Source of the DNA: Alectoria sarmentosa | Taxonomy: Eukaryota; Ascomycota; Lecanoromycetes; Lecanorales; Parmeliaceae | Assembly: GCA_009733775.1 (NCBI GenBank) | Contig: WOGZ01000190.1 | Span: 1-64,000, forward strand | DNA length: 64,000 bases | Direction of reading: 5' to 3' | In this document: one piece after another, positions 20,411 to 32,486 of the stretch | How positions within the stretch are numbered: the first letter of the stretch is position 1 | How the letters are laid out: each line of letters starts with the position of its first letter | The notes under the pieces: generated by a model | The model's database searches: none | Seen by the model: only the letters and a program-made list of their open reading frames with translations | What the model was told of the DNA's origin: nothing | Position numbers and translations under genes: made by a program

Positions 20411-21157
20411 TCAGGTGAGCATCATGGTGGCATATTTGTCGAGCTCTTTTGAGTGAGGGGTGCAGCTCAACCACCTGTTAGTGCTCTGTTCGAGACCATG
20501 CATGTCAGTTGCAGGAGCTGCTAGCTTTGGAGGCGAGGGCACTTACTCTTCGCTGGGCCTCACTACGGTCGGAGGCCTTGTATGAGCGACGTATTGGATA
20601 TCTTCGGAGGTGTAGAAGTGAGCCATGAGATCGAACTCTGCTGGGTGAAGGGTGCTGCCTAGTCATGTAGTAGTACTCTAGTAGAGATCATGCAGGTCAG
20701 TCGCGTAAGTAGGTAGGTTTAGAGGTGATGGTACTGACTCTTGGCCAGGTGTCACAACGGTCGGAAACTTTTCATAGACGACACCATGAAGGACTTCGAA
20801 GTTGCTTTAGTTGAGGCCACGCATGCCAGTTGCGGATGGTGTTGCGCTTGGAGGGTAGGGGACTGACTCTAGGCCAGGTGTCATCACTGTCGGAAGCTTT
20901 GTATTAGCGACCTCATGAGTATCTTTGAAGATGCCTTGGTTGAAGGTATGCATGTTAGTCACGAAAGATGGTAGGTTTAGAAGTGAGGATACTGACTCTG
21001 GATCAGGATCACCGCGGTTGGAGGGTTTGTAAGAAAGACAAAGAAAGAAACCAAGAAGATGTTCGAAAGTATCGAGATGGAGTACAAGATGTCTTGAAGA
21101 ATGTCTTGAATGTCTTCTAGTATAGGCTTGTGTAGGAGTTGTCTTGAAGAAGATCAT
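20411..21157 (-). CDS. candidate gene of tandem exon-intron modules
   Basis: Model: complement(join(20411..20474,20547..20654,20739..20804,20868..20934,20997..21157)). Four adjoining blocks are direct repeats. Each has an exon ending in a conserved peptide (TKLPTVMTPGLE, EKFPTVVTPGQE, TRPPTVVRPSEE, and at the end of exon 1 a diverged copy) followed by GTCAGT or GTAAGT. The introns (62-84 nt) share a branch/acceptor region like ACTRACATGCATG…CAACYARAG. Exons 2 to 5 join in phase 2 and end at TGA 20411. Exon 1 from ATG 21157 ends in phase 2 while exon 2 needs phase 1, so one base is inconsistent: either decay, an assembly error or a different first exon. In the alternative exon-1 frame the sequence is hydrophobic (…SNIFLVSFFVFL…), like a signal peptide, but lacks an ATG. 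The family is unknown. It may be a recently born or decaying small protein. Confidence 0.4.
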
Positions 21158-21225
21158 GTTCGAAGGTTGAGGCTTGGTGTTGGAGTTTATTGGAAGAGAG
21201 GTGTAAGTTGGTGGGAGATCGTGGG

Positions 21226-21232
21226 TTATATA
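21226..21232 (-). promoter_or_regulatory. possible TATA box of the exon-module gene
   Basis: Minus strand TATATAA about 70 nt upstream of the candidate ATG at 21157, followed by a C/T/A-rich leader typical of fungal 5' regions. A position-based guess. Confidence 0.35.
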
Positions 21233-21470
21233 CTTGAGGATGCTTCTGGGCCGGGAGGATAGAGTCACTTCATCTTGGGCTAGGGCCACCATGATGTGAA
21301 GCTGTCTGAAAGAAGGAGGCCAGAGGATGATCGATGACAGTTGCTCTGTGAAGAGGGTAGCGTGTGAATTGTGGGTCCTTTGTGGGTAGGGAAGGGGGCG
21401 GTCAGCAGACATGGTCCGCAGGTAAACTTAAAGCTTGAGGTCCACGATGAAGGGCATCTCCGAGACTTAT

Positions 21471-21850
21471 TGACTGGGTCACAGGCAACTGCTATGGCTT
21501 TATTGGAGATCGCCGATCAGTTTGCGGGCTTCGTGACTCAGAATGGACATGGGAGGACTTCACCTTGTGATCGACAATGCTTGAAGCCGCAGTGTGAATA
21601 GCATCGTCGGATACGATCACGGAGTTCTATTAGCTGCAGCTTTGATGACGGGCAGCTGCTGTGAATTTACTGGTGATCTTCGTTGGGTTTGTGGGCTTGT
21701 GGGCCAGAAGGAATGCGGGATGTGCTTCACCCTTGCCACCAGGAAAGCTTGAAGCTGCGGTATGAAGAGCGTGACTTGGCATATTTGTGGAGCGCACTAG
21801 CTGCACCTTAGGTCACGCGCAGCAGCCGTGAATTTGAGACTGATAGTCAA
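21471..21850. repeat. three diverged direct repeats, period about 170-180 bp
   Basis: The words tcacaggcaactgctatgg (21478), tgacgggcagctgctgtgaattt (21646) and tcacgcgcagcagccgtgaattt (21814 region) recur. The paired blocks cttgaagccgcagtgtgaatagc and cttgaagctgcggtatgaagagc confirm the spacing. No coding frame crosses it. Confidence 0.65.
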
Positions 21851-22636
21851 TGAGCATGGGGCCTGGTTGGTCGAAACAAAAACAGAGGCTTGCAAGGAAA
21901 TTGCGGCCGTCGGAATTCCCACTTCGGCATGATGACTGTCAGTGAAGCTCATGAAGGCGCGCTACAAGATGAGGCTCGTGTGCTTAGGGGCTACAGTTAC
22001 CCTGGATGCTAGTGTGGGGGGCTGAGTAGATTATTGGAGGCTCAGGGAGGTGCAAAAACTGTCTTATTCGCCACGGTCCCTCCATTGGGAGCTTTGCCGT
22101 CGAGGACAGACGCAGGAAGTATCTGAAACGATGTAAGTAATCACATGTTAGTTAATATGCTAGGCTCGAGATTATGGATCATGCGGTGGGTGACATGTAA
22201 GTGGAGAAGGATGGGTGTTGGTAAGTTTGATAGAGAGAGGGGAAAATTAAGAAGTAAGAGCTAGACTCACAGCGAAACTACAGTGACGCCCCTCTAAACT
22301 GTTGAATTTTCTAGCCCATTCTCGCCACCAGCTAAAGTAGTAGGCTTTAGAGCAAGAAGAAAAAGTTGACCAGCAACAGCCAAGAATTTATCTAGTTTCT
22401 AGAAGTACTGGACACTTTGCTGCATTTTCATTGCAGAACAAGAAAGCTGAGGCACTTTCTATCTATAGCAAGACTGGAAATCTCCTTGGCAAGGGACTAT
22501 TGTGTAGATGCAGATGGACAGCTGTGTGCACACATATGGTCTGCAAATGTTGGAGTTGGAGTGTGATGGCGGGATCTGAAGTGCAAAGGAAGCAAAAACA
22601 CATCCCAAGGCGCTTTGCTTGGATGTGAAGACCTGT
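21851..22636. other. gene-poor DNA, nothing recognised
   Basis: Short frames only on both strands. Confidence 0.45.
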
Positions 22637-22800
22637 GACGAGTTTTCTAGTGAGATTCTGGCGAAGCCCGATTCACACCCAAATTCGCCTGCCCCTGAGC
22701 TCTTCACTTTTCCCCTCACTTCTTACACAAAAGAGACTTGAGATGAGTTTTCCAGTGAGATTCTGGCAAAGCCTGATTCACACCAAAATCCGCAATTCTA
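22637..22800. repeat. two direct repeats, period about 107 bp
   Basis: gagttttctagtgagattctggcgaagcccgattcacacc at 22641 recurs as gagttttccagtgagattctggcaaagcctgattcacacc at 22744, with 4-5 mismatches over 40 bp. The differences are transitions. Confidence 0.85.
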
Positions 22801-25575
22801 AGCTCCCCACCTACTTTATTAGGCTCAAAGACTTCTGGCGCTCAAGGAAGAAGGGAGAACCCGTCAAAGCGAGACAAATGAAAAGTGTTGCTTGCCCCTG
22901 AGCCATTAAAATGACTTCTTGCCTTTTGGGCAGAATGGGAGCTTTGGTGGCCTGGAATGAAATTCCGAGAAAATTTCTAGAGCGAGATAAGCAGATTCGC
23001 TAATTCCTGTGGACCCTTTTTTTAAAAAATGTAGACCCTCTCAATGAGAGTAGCGTTTGATGATGCAGGATGGGTTTCCAGGGGGAAATGACAGTCCTCA
23101 GGTACTATTTCAGCGATTGTCCTTCATTTCCTGAGGACACCGTAAGAGCAATTTCTAAGCCGTTCTATACGCCTGAAATATGTTTGCGCTCAAACACTTC
23201 ACCCTTGGACATTATCCAGCTTTAAAGCACCAAGTCTAGTAGTTTCTTCTCCAGCAAGTCTATCCATAACGAACGCATTCTAAAGGTAGCAAGATATCTC
23301 GACTAGGTGCTCTCAAAACGAGGGCCTGAATTTGTAACTGGGCCCTAGAAATCCTGGGCGCGTAAAACTTAGGAAAGCATGAGCAGTTGGAAATTTTTGC
23401 AAGTGCCACAAATGTTTGCAAAACCTGTATGTCTTGAAAGTCCAATGTGTAAACTTCTTGGGCCAATGTGTAAGCTTCTTGGGCTTTCATCCTCCAGATT
23501 CAATTAGCTCAGGTTTTCTGGTCTCATAGAAGTATTCTATGCATGCTAGAAACATGTATAAATCCTTTGATCGTAAAGTCTTTGCTTGAGAAAAAAGAAA
23601 AAAATCTAGGCTTGGGTAATTTCTAGAAGGGTGCCACAAACATGAAAAAACTTAGACCAGCTAGCTTGAAATCTCATCAAAGTGCAAGACCCAAGGATTC
23701 AGAGCACGGAGCCACAACCATTGATTGGAACAATACAAAAAATCAGTATGACTCAGAAAAACGTCTTTTCACTTGTTTGACTTGCTTTAAAAGGATTTCA
23801 TCGGCCGCGCATTGAGCTACCATACGTCTGCGCACACATATTGATAGTCCGTCGTTTGATCTGAATGCGGGTCGTATAAGTAAGCGCGTGCGGCCCGTAG
23901 ATGATAGTGAGGCCCTAAAAAGAGAATATACATGTCTCAATAAACATCTTCTTTCCCGCGCGGACCGTCGCGTCTATTGACAAGCCGAAGTGAGAAACAG
24001 AGAGGTGTCACTTCTTCATTTTGCAGTCTTGATAACCTCGGCATTAGTACCCGCCCGTCCCCTCCCGTCTTTAAAAGACTGAGTTGTAGGCTATTCTTAT
24101 GTAGACGACCTTACGATGTTGCGGTGATCAAACAGGCATACGAATTCATCCAAAAGCCTGACTGTATCGTTCAGCGCCAACATTGGTCAAAAATAAAAAG
24201 CAAAGCCAAGATAAGGACTTTCTAGATATCAGTATGTGAGTCACTTACCTACTCCTGTCCTTGATATTGCTTCTACACCCTTTTCATGTCCTATTTCACC
24301 TCCTATCTTCTACTGCAAGAAAAAGGTCTCAAGCTCGAATTTTACCAATGTCTTGCCGATGTGTGGCTCACTCGAGCCAATTTGAGTCCCTGATCGATCA
24401 TAGAGAAATTTCATTTTCTATCGTATTTCGATTTCCATCATTACCGCAAGACATGGTCAAAAGTCAAGTTGAGGGATGTCCAGTATGGACAAATTCTCCT
24501 TCCCATGCTTCCGTCTTATGTACCATATTAAACAGATGGCTGGCCCGACAAGGTGTCAAGAAATGGGGTTCCCGGCCTCCTCCCAGTCACCTCCTCAGCA
24601 AGCCACCTTATATAGTATGATACATAAGACCGCTTCAGGGGAGCTTAAGGATAACAATCAATCCGAAATCTACACCAAGAATCCTAGACGCCAAAACCCT
24701 TACCACAAAATCTCGGATGGCGCCCCGCCTGAAGAGCTACCTCGACAATGCGCCTACAGCTACTTCGGAATTGTACCCGGCCTGAGCGCACTTTAGGGGC
24801 AAATGCCCCGATCAAGCCCAAAAGAGGTCAACCTTTGCGCTCCCAGGAGATAATTCTAGGGTCCCCGTTCGAGGGCTTCCTTGGCAATTCAGGGCTAGGG
24901 CTGCCACTAGCGCCGTCCAGGACTTGTGGTGCAGACCTCCGTACACATCCCCCACCTGATATTCTGACATAAGGTGGCTATGGGGAGGCTGAGGACCTGA
25001 TTCTTGACCAATACGAAGAAGTTGTTTTGAGAAACTCGAGCCGCTTTGGGGAAGAGCTAGAAGCAAAAGTTAGAGCATCTGATGAGGCCAATCAGGAAAA
25101 ACAGTTTGAAATTCCCAAATCCCACATTGCGGACGGCAGATCAGTCCAAATGGCCCTTAAACACTTGCATATCTCTTCACGTATTTTACATGGATCGACC
25201 TGCCTTGAATTTTGACCTCGTCAGATGTGTTATGGTCCTTTAAGTACGCCATTAGCATGTGGCACAGTACCCGAGAATACCCTAACGATGGCCCCCCTGG
25301 TCCCATGCATGGGCTCCAGCGAGGAACTCATGCATTAGGCTAAGTATAAATTGTCATTTAGGGGAGTAATCTCCGAGCTGGATGGGAAGATCCATGCAAG
25401 TTGAAGAAAGAGAAGGAAGCGGGAAACTTCACAGAAGTGCACCATATTCTCTAACAGGAGCTCGTTCTCAAGTCAACGGGAAGCTAGCTCTGAAGCTCCC
25501 CCCGAGTAATACATATATATCCTTGCTCCTCAGAGAAAGAAAAAAGCATCGCACTAATTTCCTTGCTAGTAAAAC
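22801..25575. other. gene-poor, probably relic DNA
   Basis: No frame with recognisable domains. Slightly AT-rich. At about 23795-23830 the minus strand carries GGTAGCTCAATGCGCGGCCGATG, which resembles a tRNA D-arm/A-box, but no tRNA can be folded around it. Confidence 0.4.
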
Positions 25576-25640
25576 CTTGTGGTTTTCGTAGGGTCTCCAT
25601 TTGGAGACCCGAGATTTTTGGTTCGAATCCCATGTACCTT
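25576..25640 (+). repeat. tRNA-like remnant (possible SINE piece)
   Basis: A stem-loop gtctccatttggagac is followed by ttggttcgaatccc (a T-arm/B-box match), then a T-rich tail. No matching 5' acceptor strand or anticodon arm was found upstream, so it is not called a tRNA gene. A similar arrangement occurs on the minus strand near 45.5 kb. Confidence 0.35.
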
Positions 25641-28600
25641 CTTTATTTGTCTTTTTTTTACTCTTCGATTTTACTGTCACCTTCCACTTTTGGCAGCTCG
25701 CCCTATATATGAATATCAGGTTCAGAAAATTGTTGCTCACTGTTCAATACTAGAGACATATCGTGTTTATTCTCTTCTCGCTTAGCGAGACATCCATTTG
25801 CACAATCCCCTAAGCTCATAGATCGTAGCTCAATACATCTGATTAAGGGCGACTAGGAATGCTGCTCAAAATAAAATAGCAGAATGGAATGAGAGGGAAC
25901 TCTCAGGAAACGTGTGACAAACAAGTATTGAACAAAGGAGACACCCTCCAGGCAACCGCAGCAATCACATCTCCCAACGGAAATTTCCATCCAGCGTCTT
26001 GACACATGTCCGCACCTCACCAATGGAGAACTTGGAGTCCAAGCCTTCTGGCTCTTGTTGATTTGGCCTTGGGAGTGTGTCTTCAATCTTGTACTCTCGC
26101 TCTGCAAGATTGCGATCTTATCGACCTATGATAAACACTTATCAGGATCCTCGCTCAGGCAGCCAGGGTTTTGTACATGCCTCTCGCAATACACCACGCC
26201 AGCTTCAACCTCTCCCGCACTCTACATACCAACAATTACCTCCTCATTCAATGTCTTTTCGAATTACCATCAACATAGAGAAGACCTTTAAAGAAGGAGC
26301 TGATGGCGAGATTCAGTTGTGTCAATCATGTTGCGGAGTGGTATGGACGCTATTAGAAATACCCTCCCCTGACAAGTCTACATTGTGCTGAACCAAGCTG
26401 CAGACGGCGAAGATAGGGACACAGCATCGTTAATCTTCTACGGATCAAGAAGCCATGCGCACACAGTCGAACTTTGCCTTCCTTCCAACGCTTCCGACTT
26501 TCCCTTTACCTACGCGCCGAGCAGTCTCCTCCAGCCTACACTACGCCCGAGCCTTACTCTACTCGATACAGCCTTCGCACTTCCTCTCCGCTTCCTCTCG
26601 TCTTCATACTTCTGCTTGCGCTCGTCAATGCTTCGCCCTTTTCACTCGCGCCAGCTCTTCAGTTGAGGAGATGATTATCCGTCAATACAAGGACGCGCTC
26701 TCCTTCGACTTTGGTTCTGAAGGTCCCAACATGCTAGGCTGGACGCGGTCTGGGAGCGAGCATGGTATCGCAAGGTCTCTCGAATCTTCCTCACACCTTG
26801 GCGACTTGAACGAGCCCATGGACTTTCACAATCGTCCAAAGAGTGGGACTCCCTCCGCAAGGACAAGGGTCTGACAGCTGATGCCAGTCTTTACTCGGCC
26901 ATGAAACGGTCGCGCATTTCGGGATTACGATCTGGGTTCACCGGTACTGTTGAAGCGTCCAAAGCCTGAGCAAGGAGATGGGGAAGATCACTCAGATGGA
27001 GAAAGAAAACCAGGAGGCGCAGCGTAAGATAGAGGGACATACTCAAACGACCGTATCATTGACAGGTTCTGTGAGCTCACCCCGAGAATTTGACGGACGT
27101 CCTCATGGTCTTTCTGTCGGTGGCTGAATCGAGAGATGGCCACTAGAAAATTTGAAAAGCAACTGAAGGCTGGCGTTTTCCTGCTGCAATTCCCGTGGGT
27201 CCAGTGTCATTCAAGTCAAGGACACGACGACCTCCTGCACATCCACAAGCAGCGATCGCCAACACCGTTGAAGCGGCTAACATAATTCATTGGGATGATA
27301 TGCGACCGTCCTTGCCACACTATACGTGGATGGAAACTCCTCCCACCATGTAGCCTCAATAAAAATTTCTTCAACGCTCTGTAGCCTCCTCTCTTCGCTA
27401 CTGGCGGCAATTCAAACGGAGGTTTGAAGGCACCACCACCTGAACACCGACCATGTCACGGGCATCAACGCCTTCCGCCTCTCAAACAGCACGACCACCA
27501 TTACGGACACATATAACTAGACCGACATCAAGGATGACAGCAGGCAGGTGCAGACGCATGAGAGATGAGAGTTCGCTTCGGTAAATTAGAAGAAAGATAA
27601 AGCGAGAGGGGCGAAGGAAAACGGAGCACTGTCTAGAGAAAAATGCTGATGTCTATTATAGATCACGAAGACCATCCTTCTCCAACAACCTCTCCAACTT
27701 CTCACCACCTCACCAACAAACCAAACAATCGTTATCAACTCTCCTTTCATCCAACCAAAGCCTTAACATCCTAGCTCAATTTTGATCCTTCGATTGCTCA
27801 ACCGCTGACGGCGCGGTGCCCTACGAACCATCTTCCACGACGGCCTCCAATCTCTCCTACGCCCACTCCGCTCTCTTCTATCCTCTATCTATAACGCCAT
27901 ATTCTCTCCCCTGTCCAACGCCGCGTCCTCCCTCCTCTCCAAACCCACCTCCTCTCTACACTCCAACCAAGTCAACCTGCTCGTTTCCCCATCCATCCCA
28001 CTCTCAAATCCGGCGCCTCGCCATCAGTCTCCAAAAATACGCCTACTACTGGCTCGACAACCTTTTGCACTCCTTTAGGGGCCATATGTGACGGCTTGTT
28101 TCTCTGCAGCAGTGAAAATGTCTAGACCAACTCTTCGAGATAGCTCCAGCTCCAAAAGAAACAAGAGATCAGGAAGACGGATCTTACTATCTCAGCATGG
28201 ATAGCTCTAGAGCAAAAGCGGTGGTGTCTGCTTCAAATGTGCAGCTACCTCGCGTACATATCCATAGAAAATACCACCGCCATCTACCGGCGATCCGCTC
28301 GACAAAGTGCCACATCTCGCGCTTTCCGTCGAAGCGGGCGATCCAACCTGAGGGTCAACGGTCCCGGAGAGAGTATTGGAACATGTTGAAGAGCTTTAGG
28401 CTGATGGAAACATTTTCGCAGAGTGAGACTAGTCCAGAAGTCTGAATACATGTTGTTCAGCCGCCGCGGAATTCTGTGGCCGTGTCAGGATTACGAGCCA
28501 TATTCATTTAGTGATACGTTCCCGGATAGCGCGCTGTTGCATTCACTGCTCCCAGAGAGGCGCGCTTATGTGTCAGAGTGACATACTGCTGCAATCCCTT

Positions 28601-28832
28601 GGATCGGATGGCCTGGCCAGCGATGTTTGAGCCGAATGGAGTCAAACTTCAACGTAACCGTGAATAATGATTTGCGCTCAGGTAAATTTCTTGGGGTCCA
28701 GTAGAATAGGCATATTGCCTACCCCTTTCGTAGATGGTCGCAGTTGCAAACGTTGTGTTTTGAGTGACATGCGATAAGATGTGTACCATACTTGCCCGCC
28801 AAACATAGCCAAGAAAAATTATCTCACCAACC
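25641..28832. other. gene-poor DNA with unassigned frames
   Basis: Plus-strand frames at 26385-26874 and about 27816-28091 sit behind C/A-rich, promoter-like DNA (for example 27690-27790). They have biased composition and no recognisable domain. They could be gene relics or non-coding transcripts; no model is supported. Confidence 0.35.
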
Positions 28833-29636
28833 TTACAGAAACCCACCATGCTTCTTGACCGCCTCCACCACCTCCCCCAACCCCTTCACAACGACCGTCG
28901 GCTTGCCCGTCTCGCCCCTGACCAACCCATCCGTCCACCCCGCTCCTCCCCTATCAACCCACGCAGCCTGCATACCCACAGCCCTAGCCCCCACAACATC
29001 GAACGGGTTCCCAGACACCAACCACATCTCGCTCATGGCCTGCTTCGACTTCCCCTTCCCCATCTTCTCCGCCAGATGATAATACACCTTTGGATCCGGC
29101 TTGAAGCACATTACCTCCTCCACGGTAACGATCTCCCTGAAGACATCCGCATGAGGGCCTAGATCTGGAGATGATTTTACAGAGTTCGTGACCATGGAGT
29201 TGGTGCCATTTGAGAAGACGACGGCGGTTATAGCGGATTCGTCGGCAAGGGCTTTCAAGGCTGGAGAGACATCCGGGAAGGTGGAAAGGGAGTCGTAGGC
29301 TTTCATCAGGTGGCTAATCGATTCGTCATCCAGGGAGAGTCCAGAGTCCGCAAGAGCATGGCCGAGTGAGTTGCGGGTGATGTCGGAAAAGGGCTGGAAT
29401 TGGCCTTCAGGGCTGTCAACAGGAGGGGAGCGGATGCAATGAAAAAAATCTCAAACGCAGACTGGCGTACTCATGCTGTTCAGACGCCACGTATACTCCA
29501 ATTGATACCGTCTCCATAATCCCGCGAGACTGGCGGCTTTATCTTGCCCAAAGTGGGTGGCGAGTTCCTTGGCGATCGACTCTGTAGATAGTAAGGTACC
29601 GTAAAGGTCAAAAGCGATGACTGTCTTTTCGGCCAT
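28833..29636 (-). CDS. HAD-superfamily 2-haloacid dehalogenase-like hydrolase
   Basis: Model: complement(join(28833..29404,29471..29636)), 245 residues, with a 66-nt intron (GTACGC…CTGAAG). HAD motifs are all present. Motif I is AFDLYGTLL with nucleophile Asp10. Motif II is FSNGTNS (Ser120). The motif III lysine is in EVMCFKPDPKVYY (Lys157). Motif IV is VSGNPFDVVGARAVGM (about Ser186-Asp191). The motif I form (D-x-Y-G-T) and the SNGT and SGNPFD motifs are those of type II (L-2-haloacid) dehalogenases, which hydrolyse the carbon-halogen bond of short 2-haloacids through an aspartyl ester. Fungal homologues usually have unknown substrates, so the true substrate is not claimed. The length is normal for the family. 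An ATG five codons upstream is in frame, but MAEKTVIAFD places motif I correctly. Confidence 0.92.
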
Positions 29637-32486
29637 TGTAGTATAAGTCAAGTTAGTCCTTGGCGCAAGTGCAATGGCTTAAGTGGAGAAAGTTACCGTT
29701 GCCCATGTCACCATTTTTAAACCACCGAAGTTTAACCGACGTGTAGGGGTTCTCTCTCCAGAACTCGCCCCCAATTTGCTTCCAATCAGAAGATTTCATC
29801 ATCGTCCTGCTATGGATTCTAGGTTTTATTGTAGCCAGAGAGCTACCTGGTCGTCGGTAGATGCAATGAGTCTGGTTGACAATACTTCAACACATCAATT
29901 CGACATCACGTCGAATCGAAGTAACGCTGTCTGCTCGTCACCAACATCTCAACCGGCTGAAGTCTCTACGAGGAGTTTAACCCTCGGCCATGATTTTGTT
30001 AGGTTCTCTATCGGCGTATCTAGGATTCTAAAGAAAGACTGGTCAGCCATGACCTCTTGAGGACGAGAGGCCGAGAGAATATATACGTCGGTGACCAGAC
30101 CGATCAGGTCTTGACGGATACTCCCAAGACAAGGACCCACATGATTCTAGCCCATTCTCTGTGGCGTACCTGAGTGGGCTTATTTGAGTACGGTCCGAAT
30201 CATTCCTGTTAATAACCCGACCGTCAATTTCCAGGATTGGGCATGCTAAGCCTTTAGAAGGAAAGACCTACGAAGCACAACAAGTCCTGGAACGAACTCA
30301 TGGTACAAATGACTTCTTGGCGTCCCACGGAAAGAAATTGCCTCGAGGCAATCCCTTCGCATCAGTCCATTCGTTCTATGGTGCCACAAATTTCGACGAT
30401 GTCTCCAGGGAGTTCCACATGTCGTCCTCGGCAGTCTGGATGCCATATCTGCCCTAAATCAAATACTGTATCAACGGGGATGGTCAAGCTTCCCTTCAAT
30501 TCGGCTGTTGCCTAACTTTGGGAAAGGACAGAAACGCTCAGAAGCTTCTGGATACATACCGTATGAAGATGTTCCTTTCTATCAAGTGGCTATTCAGGTT
30601 TGCCTTGAAGAAAATGCTAGTGCGAAGAACGACGCTTAACGGTGCTGATACGATGACAATAGTAGTCGGGATGGAAAACCTTAATCAGGGGTCCCAAGGA
30701 ATATAGGGTATGAATCGAGGTTAGAGGTCCTCATTACTGCGCACGATATAGGCCTCTCCTGAGAGCAGATCCTCTTTGGACGCATGGTCCACGGCTGAGA
30801 AGAGAGGCTTTAGCAAAGCATTCAAGGAACAAAGAAAACGATTTTCAGTAAGTACGTTCCGATTGCGATGACGTTTTCGATATCTCGGCCAATGACTCAG
30901 GCATTATGTTTGATGTTCTGTACGCTTGTGCAAGGTGGGGCGAGTATTGGCTGACCCCCAGCCAGACTTACAAGAGAGTTGGAATGGTGTCCGAAAATAT
31001 ACATTGTCCTTTATCATCATCCTGGCTCAGAATTCCCTAGACATCATGACCGCCATCAAGAATCTACGGTTTCTAGGTGCCAAGACTGAATCTGGATGGA
31101 GACTTTGTGCATACATTATTCGTATTCAAAAGTATATGCACAATCTCGCGGCCGAAAGAAATGAAGTCGAGCCTTTGTCAACTCATCAAGTACCCCATCA
31201 TCCAATTCCCCCAAAACGGATGCAATTTCCAGTACACATCCATCAATCCTCGTCAAGCTGCGTAAACAAAAAACAACTCATCACTGACCATTACACGGAA
31301 ACGCAGGCATTACGAAGCCAAGGACTCCGTCACATCCTGACCTTGCAAGACATCTCCAGAACATAAGACCCCTACTCGCTCTGCTATGGGTCCCTACGGC
31401 AATGCAGCCAGTTGCTATAGACCTGGGCAAAGGTAGGTACGAAGAAAGAGGATTAGTAGACTGTCTGCAGAGGAAAGGTTGCGTTTCGGAAGTGGGCTAC
31501 AAAGTATAGTGCAAGTGACAAAGAGGGGGACCTCAAGAATGGAAACGGGAAGACGCTGTATCAAGGTAGATTCCATGGACCGAGTGATGGGCTGGAAGAT
31601 TTCAAGACGTCAGGCCATTCTTTCGATCGATGGGGTCAGAGGGCGACAAGAAAGCAATGTCGATAAACATGAATTCTTAATCACGCTTTTGTGTCTGACT
31701 GCTTTCTTGGATTGAAAAGTGAGAGCCAAATGTTACTAGGACGATTCACATGCATACATTCTTTCGCCCAGGGACCAGTCAGCTGCGTATCTCAAAGCAG
31801 CGAGGTATCTTTGTTAACCTTCCTGAAACTGTTACCCAGAAAAACCTGTGGAACCTTTCCATGCAGCCTCGGACACCGATTCAGCAGCATGCAACTCCAT
31901 TTTAAAGTGTATAAAGCATAGATACTCAGATGATAGAAGATCGTATTCCCCATGATGGAATTCAATGGCAGCAAAAGTTGCAAGTGCAATTCGCGAAATC
32001 GCTCAGGGATCGCCGGTCGGAAGTATGCTGCGAAAAGGAAGTAAGCAAAGATACTCAATTGCTGGCGGGAAATGGGCGAGATGGATGAAAGCACTGAGGA
32101 ACGAAGGATGTAGGGAACTACGATTATTCGACCTGAAACGCCGTTGATCTTTTAGGAATGGCAAATCAGCTGGAGTAATTGGGGGATCTCGAAGCTATTT
32201 AGCCGAGACTTGAAGAGTGGCCGTACTTGCGGAGATATGGCACCTGGTAATTTTGAGAACCCTTGGAACTTTGAGGTATGACTTCCACTGTTCGACTTAT
32301 TACAGGGGTATTTCTCCATCTAATATGTCAGATAGCTCGACCCGTATGCAAGGAATTTTCGGATGCTGAATCAGTATCTGCTTTTCACCAATTTGATGGC
32401 CTATTTGTATGGATCGTTGTCACTGGCACTTCCTTCCTAACTTCCGCTGCTTCCGTACCATAGCATGTATCATTTCTCTCCAATGC
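29637..32486. other. intergenic, no supported gene
   Basis: Several short frames on both strands (for example 29683-30060 and 30926-31366), none with domain-like sequence or splice support. No RNA gene recognised. Confidence 0.45.

Noticed and set aside
20807..21412. 201-codon single minus-strand frame
   Set aside because: It reads through two repeat units without splicing. The repeat structure with conserved donors and branch sites is explained better by exons and introns.
25576..25640. Functional tRNA gene
   Set aside because: A T-arm-like sequence is present, but no pairing acceptor stem, D-arm or anticodon arm could be found.
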